NCBI GenBank assembly: GCA_964649195.1
Contig: CAZYPK010000196.1
Location: 1 to 8,235, forward strand
From: JTS-RE9 sp964649195
GTDB lineage: Bacteria; Planctomycetota; Phycisphaerae; Phycisphaerales; Phycisphaeraceae
Length of the DNA: 8,235 bases
Reading direction: 5' to 3'
In this document: one piece after another, positions 1 to 5,442 of the stretch
Layout of the letters: every line of letters begins with the position of its first letter
Numbering within the stretch: the stretch's first letter is position 1
Notes under the pieces: generated by a model
Seen by the model: the letters and a program-made list of their open reading frames with translations, nothing else
The model's database searches: none
What the model was told of the DNA's origin: nothing
Translations under genes and position numbers: made by a program

Positions 1-18
1 TTCGCCTGCCGCGCGAGT

Positions 19-60
19 TTCGTTTGCTCAGGCCCCCAAAGCGGGGCCGTCGCAAACGAA
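19..60. repeat. Hairpin with 9-bp outer and 6-bp inner stems
   Basis: TTCGTTTGC (19-27) pairs with GCAAACGAA (52-60). GGCCCC (31-36) pairs with GGGGCC (43-48). A 3x3 internal loop separates the stems and the apical loop is 6 nt. No T-run follows, so it does not look like a classical intrinsic terminator. It runs straight into the 19-bp tandem repeat at 73-126, and the pair is probably one interspersed repeat unit. Its function is unknown. Confidence 0.7.
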
Positions 61-72
61 TCGGCTCGGCGG

Positions 73-126
73 GAGCCTCGCCCTCCCAGCGAAGCCTCGC
101 CCTCCCAGCGGAGCCTCGCCCTCCCA
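73..126. repeat. 19-bp tandem repeat, about 2.8 copies
   Basis: The motif GCCTCGCCCTCCCAGCG starts at 75, 94 and 113, giving a strict 19-base period; the last copy is cut short at CTCCCA. From memory, similar GGGAGGGCGAGGC words are scattered through planctomycete genomes, which suggests an intergenic repeat family and not coding sequence. The ORF that crosses it is low-complexity and is not a credible gene. Confidence 0.75.
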
Positions 127-336
127 TATGCTTTTACCCTGTGATGTCGTCAGCCGACACGCACCCTGCCATTGTTGCTTTCACGCATCATTCACCTGAA
201 CCTGCGCTCCGCATTGACAAGACGACATCGCATCAACCGCGTCGAAAACACCCTTGATTTTCACGCTTTTCCCGCCTGTTCGATCACCACGTCCTTCAAC
301 ACCGGCTTTGGCATGACCTTCGCCTGTGACTTGAGC

Positions 337-756
337 ATGAAGACGAACCGACCCCATCGGCTGGCGGTGGTCCTGCTCCTGGCGGGCTTCGCGCTTGCAG
401 GCTGCCGGAACACGCAATCCTCGTCGCCCGCCCCTCACGCACCGGCGGGGCCGACTTACGAAGGCTACCACCGCCCGCGAAATCCTTACTTTCTGCCCAA
501 GCCGATACTTGCCCTTGAATCCCCCGAAATGCACCGCCTCGCTTCCGCCGCCGAAACCGGCGGCAACCCGCAGACCGATCGTTGGTACGACGGCCGAAAC
601 GACTGGCAACCGACCACCAGCAGCGGCTACCGCACTTCGACCCTCGAAGCCGTCGCCACGCAAACCTACGACCGCCTTTATCAAAGCGGAGGCCATATCC
701 GCGATCACTACTCGCAATGGACCCGCCGGGGTTCGTACAGCGAAACCGTGCGATGA
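337..756 (+). CDS. Small predicted lipoprotein, function unknown
   Basis: This encodes a 139-residue protein. The N-terminus is a textbook lipoprotein signal: positive start MKTNRPHR, hydrophobic stretch at residues 9-21, then the lipobox L-A-G-C with Cys23 as the lipidation site. The mature part is hydrophilic and rich in Tyr, Arg, Pro and Ser (for example YEGYHRPRNPYF near residues 41-52). It has no domain that I recognise and no second membrane segment, so it is probably anchored to a membrane facing the periplasm. ATG 337 is preferred because it places the charged n-region directly before the hydrophobic core. An in-frame ATG at 313 would add eight residues and cannot be excluded. No clear Shine-Dalgarno is visible before either. 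The gene ends 11 bases before the assembly gap, so any downstream partner is missing. Confidence 0.7.
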   Translation: MKTNRPHRLAVVLLLAGFALAGCRNTQSSSPAPHAPAGPTYEGYHRPRNPYFLPKPILALESPEMHRLASAAETGGNPQTDRWYDGRNDWQPTTSSGYRTSTLEAVATQTYDRLYQSGGHIRDHYSQWTRRGSYSETVR

Positions 757-767
757 ATGGTCCCAGC

Positions 768-867
768 NNNNNNNNNNNNNNNNNNNNNNNNNNNNNNNNN
801 NNNNNNNNNNNNNNNNNNNNNNNNNNNNNNNNNNNNNNNNNNNNNNNNNNNNNNNNNNNNNNNNNNN
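768..867. other. Assembly gap, 100 N
   Basis: The run is exactly 100 undetermined bases, the usual placeholder for a gap of unknown length. The sequence resumes inside the left terminal palindrome of the 211-bp repeat unit, which suggests that the repeat caused the assembly break. Confidence 0.98.
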
Positions 868-1077
868 CGCGACGTAACACGTCGCGGACGTGAACAGCTT
901 CAAGGGTGGTCATGCACGCCTTGGATCGCCGAACTCGAAAACGCCAGGCATCACACTTCGCAACCGGGAGACAACCGCGCCCATATCACCCATCCGCCGC
1001 GCGACGGATGCTGTTCATCCGCCGCGTAACCGGACACGCCTTCAGGCTGGGCGCGTCCGCGACTCGTTGAGTCGCGG
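868..1077. repeat. Inverted-repeat element, tandem unit 1
   Basis: This is the first of two tandem copies with a 217-base period. It opens with a palindrome (arms CCGCGACGT and ACGTCGCGG around AAC, the first C lost in the gap). It closes with another palindrome at 1057-1077 (arms CCGCGACTC and GAGTCGCGG around GTT). By hand alignment it differs from unit 2 at about 13 of 210 positions. ORFs that cross both copies exist but keep no protein-like composition, so I treat it as non-coding and MITE- or REPIN-like. Confidence 0.8.
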
Positions 1078-1083
1078 CTCCAG

Positions 1084-1294
1084 CCGCGACGTAACACGTC
1101 GCGGACGTGAACAGCTTCAAGGGTGGTCATGCACGCCTTCGACGGCCGAACTCGAAAACGCCAGGCATCACACTTCGCAACCACGCGACAACCGCGCCCA
1201 TATCACCCATCCGCCGCGCGACTGACGCTGTTCATCCGCCGCGTCACCGGACACGCCTTCAGGCTGGGCGCGTCCGCGACGTGTTACGTCGCGG
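1084..1294. repeat. Inverted-repeat element, tandem unit 2 (complete)
   Basis: This is a complete 211-bp copy. Positions 1084-1107 are a perfect 24-bp inverted match to 1271-1294, and each end is itself a hairpin (arms CCGCGACGT and ACGTCGCGG). Units 1 and 2 are separated by only CTCCAG (1078-1083). The right end stops 12 bases past the histidine-kinase stop codon, so the hairpin is also the first structure in that gene's 3' region. It lacks a U-tract, so mRNA protection is at least as likely as termination. Confidence 0.8.
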
Positions 1295-1306
1295 CTCGCC
1301 ACCGCT

Positions 1307-3037
1307 TCACACCTCCACGGGCGAATCATCCAAATCCGGCATCAGCGGCACGCTGTGCTTGGTCAGTTCCAATGGAATGATCAGGCTGAAGGTCGCGCCC
1401 CGGCCCACATCGCTGACCAGCTCGATGCGCCCCTGCAACAGCTTCGCCAGATCGCGGCTGATGGTCAGCCCCAGGCCGGTGCCGCCGTGCTGGCGGATGA
1501 CGGAATTGTCGAGTTGGGTGAACTTGTCGAAGATGCGATCCTGCATTTCATGGGGAATGCCCGGCCCGGTGTCGGTGACGCTCAGACGAACGCGCTTCTC
1601 CCCCGCCCGAATGTTGGGCGCGGGGCCTTCGATGAGGTCCGCGCTCAGCGTCACGCTGCCGCCTTCGGGGGTGAACTTCACCGCATTGGAAAGGAAGTTG
1701 AAGATGACCTGATGCACCTTGCCGGCATCGGTCTGAATCAGCGGCAGACCGCGCTGCACCCTGGTCGAAAGACGGACCCCGTTCTTCTCGGCCTGCGGGC
1801 GGATGAGCGTCATCAAACCCTCGGCGGTGTCGCTGATGTTCACCGTATCGACGCGCACCTCCATGCGGCCGGCCTCGATCTTGGCGATGTCCAGCAGATC
1901 GTTGATCAGGTCCAGCAGCCGCCTGCTGGAGGTGATGATGTTGTGAATGTATCGCTTGCGCTTCTCCTCGATCGTCGAGTTGGGCCCGACGATCGTGTCC
2001 TCCAGCACCTCCGCGAAGCCGATGATCGAATTCAGCGGCGTGCGAAGCTCGTGCGACACATTGGCGAGAAACTCACCCTTGATCTTGTTGGCTTCGTAAA
2101 GCGCCACGTTGGTCTGGGCCAGCTCGCCCAGCTTCAGATCGAGGCTCTTGTTGTTGCGGCGAAGCTCATCCTCATTGGACTTGAGCCTTTCGACCATGTT
2201 GTTGAACACGCTCGAAAGCTGCTCGTACTCGTCGCCGGTGTTGATGTCCGACCGGATGTTCGTGTCCCCCTCGGCGATGCGCTCGGCCGTGTCGCGCAGC
2301 AGACGCACGGGGGAGAGGATGATCCGCGTGGTGATGTACCAGAACGCCCCGATGGCCAGCAGCCCGGCCACCAGGCCTGATGCAAGAATGTAGATGCGGT
2401 TGAGGGTGAGCTGGCGGTCCGCCAGATCGGTGCGGAACTTGATCAGCAGCACCTGATGCAAAGGGTCCGCCAGGGGCGAGGTCTCGACATCGGGCGGATA
2501 CGGCGGAGGGGCGGTCTCGTTGCCCGGCACCGGCGCCAGCTCGCGCACCAGCCGTTGCCGCAGGCGGATGAGATCGCTCTTGCGGATGGCGCGGGCGTAA
2601 ACGTAAAGCCGCCGGCCGGCGTCATCGTAGGACTGGGTGAAGTATTCGTGGCGGTCGTCGCGGGTCTCAAACAGGGAAATGGCCTGCTTGAGCACCTCAT
2701 CCTGTCCGGTCGGCGCGGCCGGCTGCGGCGTGGCGGTCAGTGACATGTAGAGCACCGGCCTGGGAAGCGACGCCGGATCCTCCTGGCCATCCGCCAGGTC
2801 ATCGCCACCGGTCACCGGCCTGCCCGAAGTCGCAAGGTTGAAGGGCCGGGGCATCTCCAGCAGGCCGTCAAACCAGGCATCGGCCAGCTTGCGGGCCGTC
2901 TGCTGCTGCCCTTCGTTGACCAGCGTCTGCATGCGGGCAAAGCCGATGGTCAGCGCCGCCGCGAGAATGATCACGATCGCCGCGCCGAACAGCAACTGAC
3001 ACTTGTTGGCCAGACTGATGCGGACGGGTGTGGACAT
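1307..3037 (-). CDS. Membrane sensor histidine kinase (HAMP-HisKA-HATPase)
   Basis: This encodes a 576-residue inner-membrane kinase. Transmembrane segments lie at residues about 14-34 and 214-236 and enclose a roughly 180-residue extracytoplasmic sensor region. The sensor contains YFTQSYDDAGRRLYVYARAI; it may be DUF3365/Tll0287-like, but I am not sure. HAMP (about 237-289) and a coiled coil follow. HisKA carries the phospho-acceptor His329 in NVSHELRTPLN. The ATPase domain has the N-box (N447, N451), G1 box DTGPGIP (489-495), F-box FDKF (503-506) and G2 box GGTGLGL (518-524). All catalytic motifs are intact. The ATG at 3037 has no evident Shine-Dalgarno. No receiver domain is fused and no response regulator is visible, so the partner is elsewhere. 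It lies downstream of panD on the same strand, across a 211-base spacer filled by a large hairpin. Confidence 0.95.
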   Translation of the reverse strand: MSTPVRISLANKCQLLFGAAIVIILAAALTIGFARMQTLVNEGQQQTARKLADAWFDGLLEMPRPFNLATSGRPVTGGDDLADGQEDPASLPRPVLYMSLTATPQPAAPTGQDEVLKQAISLFETRDDRHEYFTQSYDDAGRRLYVYARAIRKSDLIRLRQRLVRELAPVPGNETAPPPYPPDVETSPLADPLHQVLLIKFRTDLADRQLTLNRIYILASGLVAGLLAIGAFWYITTRIILSPVRLLRDTAERIAEGDTNIRSDINTGDEYEQLSSVFNNMVERLKSNEDELRRNNKSLDLKLGELAQTNVALYEANKIKGEFLANVSHELRTPLNSIIGFAEVLEDTIVGPNSTIEEKRKRYIHNIITSSRRLLDLINDLLDIAKIEAGRMEVRVDTVNISDTAEGLMTLIRPQAEKNGVRLSTRVQRGLPLIQTDAGKVHQVIFNFLSNAVKFTPEGGSVTLSADLIEGPAPNIRAGEKRVRLSVTDTGPGIPHEMQDRIFDKFTQLDNSVIRQHGGTGLGLTISRDLAKLLQGRIELVSDVGRGATFSLIIPLELTKHSVPLMPDLDDSPVEV

Positions 3038-3049
3038 GGGAAGTCAAGG

Positions 3050-3243
3050 AAAAGCGGGAGAACAGGAAAGCAGGAAAACAGGAAATTCGGAGAAAGCCAT
3101 CGGGACTCCTAAATAACAACCTCACATCCAAGCCGCTTGCGGCGTAGCAATCCCCGGTTCACGGCACATCGGGGGTTATTCAAAAGTCCCATGATGGCTT
3201 CCTCCGAATTTCCTGCTTTCCTGTTTTCTTGCTTTCCTGTTTT
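3050..3243. repeat. Long imperfect inverted repeat with 8-base-period arms
   Basis: The left arm (3050-3101) is built from CAGGAAAA/GCAGGAAA words with a period near 8, ending GAAATTCGGAGAAAGCCATC. The right arm (3193-3243) is its near-complement (GATGGCTTCCTCCGAATTTC and so on). The centre of symmetry (about 3147) coincides with the centre of the 89-bp element at 3102-3190, so the two form one continuous stem-loop of about 194 bases. It fills the panD-to-kinase spacer. A shorter piece of the same purine-rich word recurs at 3981-3996. Confidence 0.75.
3102..3190. repeat. 86-89 bp palindromic element, copy A
   Basis: The ends pair (GGGACT..TAAATAAC against GTTATTCAAAAGTCCC). Inside are CAAGCCGCTTGCGGC and a CCCCG...CGGGG stem, shared with copies B (3678-3764) and C (5091-5176) in the same orientation. 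This copy is the most diverged: GCGGCGTA replaces GCGGCTTC and weakens the inner stem. It ends 64 bases before the kinase start codon. Confidence 0.85.
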
Positions 3244-3248
3244 TCCCC

Positions 3249-3641
3249 TCACCTCCGCACCGGCTCATCGATCACACTGTCATACTTGAGCACCTGCCCC
3301 ACCGCATTGTCTTCATCGGCAAGCACCACGGTGGCGACATGATCATCCAGGTCCGGCGAGTCGAGGTACCCAAAGCACACGATGATCACCTTATGCCCCG
3401 GCGCCACAAGCTGGGCCGCCGCCCCGTTGACGCCGATGATGCCGCTGCCCGGCTCGCCGCGGATGACGTAGGTCTCAAAGCGGACCGCATTGTCAATGTC
3501 AAGCACCAGCACCGCCTCATTGGGGCGGATGCCGCCGGCACGCAACAGGTCGGCATCGATGGTGATCGACCCGACATAGCCCGGATCACACTGGGTGATC
3601 GTGGCCCGGTGAATCTTGGCTCGCATCATCTTCCGCAACAT
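3249..3641 (-). CDS. panD: Aspartate 1-decarboxylase (pantothenate pathway)
   Basis: PanD converts L-aspartate to beta-alanine and CO2, supplying beta-alanine for pantothenate and coenzyme A. It is a cytoplasmic tetramer that self-cleaves to make a pyruvoyl cofactor. The 130-residue length is typical. The start MLRKMMRAKIHRATITQ matches the family, and numbering from ATG 3641 puts the self-cleavage pair at the canonical Gly24-Ser25 (YVGSITID), which confirms the start. Other expected active-site residues are present: Lys9, His11, Tyr22, Arg54, Thr57, Tyr58, and Asn72 in GVNGAAA. No other pantothenate gene is adjacent, so it stands alone as it does in many genomes. Copy B of the 86-89 bp element ends 36 bases before its start codon. 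No strong Shine-Dalgarno is visible. Confidence 0.97.
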   Translation of the reverse strand: MLRKMMRAKIHRATITQCDPGYVGSITIDADLLRAGGIRPNEAVLVLDIDNAVRFETYVIRGEPGSGIIGVNGAAAQLVAPGHKVIIVCFGYLDSPDLDDHVATVVLADEDNAVGQVLKYDSVIDEPVRR

Positions 3642-3677
3642 TCAAAGCACTCTCGCACAGGTGAACGAATCCCCATA

Positions 3678-3764
3678 GGAACTCCTGAATAACCCCGCAT
3701 CCAAGCCGCTTGCGGCTTCGCAATCCCTGGTTCGCGGCACATCGGGGATTATTCAGAACTCCCC
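3678..3764. repeat. 86-89 bp palindromic element, copy B
   Basis: It has the same architecture as copies A and C: outer TGAATAAC/ATTATTCA pairing, an inner AAGCCGC-TT-GCGGCTT hairpin and a CCCTGG...CGGGG stem. It lies just upstream of panD. The octamer CCCCATAG occurs on both sides (3671-3678 and 3761-3768) and overlaps the element ends; it could be a target-site duplication or part of the terminal sequence. Confidence 0.85.
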
Positions 3765-3849
3765 ATAGTTTATCCGCATATCCACGGCAGGTCGAGAAGC
3801 CCCCGCCCGCACCCAGGGCCATCGCATGTACCCCAGGGCCTGCCGCTTC

Positions 3850-3916
3850 GCCCTCTCCCTTGGGGAGAGGACCGTCTCAATCGCCGCGCAGCGGGGCGAT
3901 GGAGACAGGTGAGGGC
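3850..3916. repeat. REP-like double hairpin (CCCTCTCC family)
   Basis: CCCTCTCC (3851-3858) pairs with GGAGAGG (3864-3870). GTCTCAATCGCC (3874-3885) pairs, with one mismatch, with GGCGATGGAGAC (3895-3906). The outer GCCCTC (3850-3855) and GAGGGC (3911-3916) can close the whole. Sequences of the CCCTCTCCC..GGGAGAGG type are widespread intergenic REP-like repeats in bacteria. ORFs drawn through it are artefacts. Confidence 0.75.
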
Positions 3917-3992
3917 CGAATCCACGAAACCGCCATCGTCTCACTTGACCATTGGGACCACTGAAAAACCGAATGGTCTCTGGAAAGCAGGA

Positions 3993-4154
3993 AAAGGCGA
4001 ATGCTTATTACTTAATACTTAATACTTAATACTTAATACTTAATACTTAATGGCTATTTTGAACCTTAGTGACATCGAGATCGCCGGGATCGTCCGGGCA
4101 TTTGTCCGAAATAGCCATTAAGTATTAAGTATTAAGTAATAAGCATTCGCCTTT
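3993..4154. repeat. 162-bp inverted repeat with heptamer-repeat arms
   Basis: The left arm starts AAAGGCGAATGCTTATT (3993-4009), followed by six tandem ACTTAAT heptamers (4010-4051) and GGCTATTT. The right arm mirrors it: GAAATAGCC, three ATTAAGT heptamers (4117-4137), then AATAAGCATTCGCCTTT (4138-4154). The arms match except for the heptamer number (six against three). The loop of about 50 bases is G+C-rich. It lies 75 bases beyond the stop codon of the esterase gene, in a 464-bp stretch (3765-4228) where I see no convincing gene. Confidence 0.85.
4050..4121 (+). other. Possible 23-codon micro-ORF in the hairpin loop
   Basis: The ATG at 4050 opens MAILNLSDIEIAGIVRAFVR, followed by N-S-H and TAA at 4119-4121. 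Both the start and the stop lie inside the inverted-repeat arms. The composition looks protein-like (amphipathic, mixed charge). There is no Shine-Dalgarno in the AT heptamers upstream, so it may be a trapped gene fragment or chance. Confidence 0.2.
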
Positions 4155-4228
4155 CTCAGCGACTCGCTGACCATCTTCTTCAAATGGCGATGAGGGGAAA
4201 GATCAAGGCTCCCCCCGGCTCCCCCGGA

Positions 4229-5056
4229 TCACTTGCTCATGTCGAGATAGACCTTCGCGTACCGCTGGCCGAAGGTCCGCAGGGAGGCGGCATCGAAGTG
4301 GATGTTGTCCTTGTTGCAGGTCAGGCCATCGGAGGAAACGAAGCGGATCGTTTTGGAATCCTTCGCCAGGGACTGGTGGGCCTGATCGACGGTGCGGATG
4401 GCGTCGTTCCAGGGACTGGCGGGGAACTGGCCGAGCTGGCCGATGATGAAAGGGAGCTGCGGCCCGTCGAGGTCCTTGCGGAAGCGGGCGATGAGGGCCT
4501 GGAGGTTCTCCTTGTATTTGGCGGCGAGATGGGGCTTGCCATCCGATTCGCCCTGGTGCCAGAGGATGCCTTTGAGCGTGCCTTGCTTCATGGCCAACCG
4601 GGTGCGCTCGATGGCGTCATCGTATGGATGGCTCTTGGTCTGGGTGTGGGAGGCCCCGGGCCGCCAGGTGGAGATCGGCGAGCCGCCACAGGCCGCGGGG
4701 ATCAGACCGATGACGATGTTCTCATCCTTCTCCGCCAGTTCGATGGCGAAGGACCGGCCAAGCCCCACGCCTGCCGCGGGCTTGTCGTAATGCAGCGGAT
4801 CAATCGCAGGCTTCCACCGGCCATCCTTGCCCAACACAAACACCCGCGGATGGGCAACCTTGTCTTCCTTCTCCACAACACCCCGCCCGGCCATGTTGGA
4901 TTGCCCCGCCAGCAGAAACAGATGAAAGCGATCCTTGGCCGGCAACGCGACAGGCTCCTGAGCGGACGCGGTGAGAGCGGCAAAGACGAACAGCGCCGGC
5001 AATATGAACCAGGCGGCGGTTGCGGCGCGGATGACCTTCCAGAGTTGAAAACGCAT
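4229..5056 (-). CDS. Secreted SGNH/SASA-family carbohydrate acetylesterase
   Basis: This encodes a 275-residue exported enzyme of the sialate-O-acetylesterase (SASA)/CE6-like family, which removes acetyl groups from sugars of glycans such as xylan or sialic acids. A signal peptide spans residues 1-32 (hydrophobic core about 11-28, cleavage after A-S-A). SGNH blocks are in order: nucleophile Ser53 in LLAGQSNMAGRG, oxyanion Gly in AACGGSPISTW (121-131), WHQGESD (166-172), and a catalytic Asp250-x-x-His253 in KDNIHFDAA. All expected residues are present and the length suits a single-domain enzyme. On the coding strand AGGA lies 8 bases before the ATG, a plausible ribosome site. Copy C of the palindromic element lies 34 bases upstream of the start codon. 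The true substrate cannot be told from sequence; a plant polysaccharide or host glycan ester is an inference. Confidence 0.9.
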   Translation of the reverse strand: MRFQLWKVIRAATAAWFILPALFVFAALTASAQEPVALPAKDRFHLFLLAGQSNMAGRGVVEKEDKVAHPRVFVLGKDGRWKPAIDPLHYDKPAAGVGLGRSFAIELAEKDENIVIGLIPAACGGSPISTWRPGASHTQTKSHPYDDAIERTRLAMKQGTLKGILWHQGESDGKPHLAAKYKENLQALIARFRKDLDGPQLPFIIGQLGQFPASPWNDAIRTVDQAHQSLAKDSKTIRFVSSDGLTCNKDNIHFDAASLRTFGQRYAKVYLDMSK

Positions 5057-5090
5057 GAGTTTGATCCTGTGGCTGGTCGAGTGGGCGGGG

Positions 5091-5176
5091 GGGATTCCTG
5101 AATAACCTCACGCCCAAGCCGCTTGCGGCTTCGCAATCCCCGGTTCGCGGCACCTCGGGGGTTATTCAGAAGTCCC
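5091..5176. repeat. 86-89 bp palindromic element, copy C
   Basis: The best-formed copy: GGGATTCCTGAATAAC at the left pairs with GTTATTCAGAAGTCCC at the right. Inside are AAGCCGC-TT-GCGGCTT and CCCCG...CGGGG stems. It is in the same orientation as copies A and B. It lies immediately upstream of the esterase gene. Confidence 0.88.
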
Positions 5177-5287
5177 GGATGAACTTCTCACAAATGATAT
5201 CCCTCGCGGGCAGCAAGGGCACGCAACGGGGACGCCCTTCATGCTGCCATCCGAGTCGCGCAGCACCCACCCTACGAACTCTTAACC

Positions 5288-5325
5288 GACGCAACAAATC
5301 CACGACACAACAAATCCATTGCGTC
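5288..5325. repeat. Small inverted/direct repeat, possible operator
   Basis: GACGCAA (5288-5294) and TTGCGTC (5319-5325) face each other, and CAACAAATCCA occurs twice between and across them (5292-5302 and 5308-5318). It lies in the 5177-5362 spacer upstream of the esterase, where nothing else is apparent. The role is speculative. Confidence 0.3.
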
Positions 5326-5362
5326 CACACAGTTCCTCGCATACGATTGGAAAAATCAGTCA

Positions 5363-5425
5363 GGCGGAGAAAACGGGACAGGTCCAATACTTGCCCTAAT
5401 TGGACCTGTCCCGTTTTCCGTTCTC
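5363..5425. repeat. REP-like palindrome, copy 1
   Basis: GAAAACGGGACAGGTCCAAT (5369-5388) pairs perfectly with ATTGGACCTGTCCCGTTTTC (5399-5418) over a 10-base loop, flanked by GGCGGA on the left and CGTTCTC on the right. The same unit recurs at 7241-7316 and 8058-8182. It begins 17 bases past the stop codon of the 474-residue protein gene, a typical REP position at a gene's 3' end. Confidence 0.92.
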
Positions 5426-5442
5426 TGGCTGGGAATGACGGA

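Noticed and set aside
214..219. TTGACA as a -35 box for the lipoprotein gene
   Set aside because: It is a perfect hexamer, but no -10-like sequence lies 16-18 bases downstream (the region is CCGCGT), and the gene starts over 100 bases away.
181..913. Long minus-strand frames through 181-913
   Set aside because: They run through the N gap and lie opposite the lipoprotein gene. The apparent length is partly made of unknown bases.
1274..1294. Hairpin after the kinase as an intrinsic terminator
   Set aside because: The stem is strong, but no U-rich tract follows on the minus strand, and the same hairpin is the standard end of the repeat element.
890..1712. Plus-strand frames across the tandem 211-bp units
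   Set aside because: The peptide (MNSFKGGHARL...) occurs twice only because the DNA repeats. The structure is palindromic, with compensatory changes that keep base pairing and not coding.
1355..2380. 341-codon open frame on the + strand
   Set aside because: It is antisense to the histidine kinase, whose motifs are all intact. The frame is open only because of the G+C-rich codon bias of the real gene.
3753..3944. 63-codon minus-strand frame (FGPHLSPSPRCAAIETVLS...)
   Set aside because: It is the translation of the REP-like double hairpin at 3850-3916, a pattern often mis-annotated as a gene.
3998..4140. Heptamer arrays as a possible CRISPR
   Set aside because: The units are 7 bases with no spacers between them, and they face each other as hairpin arms. 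The period-8 purine arms at 3050-3243 fail for the same reason.
4184..5101. 305-codon open frame on the + strand
   Set aside because: It is antisense to the esterase with its signal peptide and SGNH motifs, and its translation has no recognisable domains.
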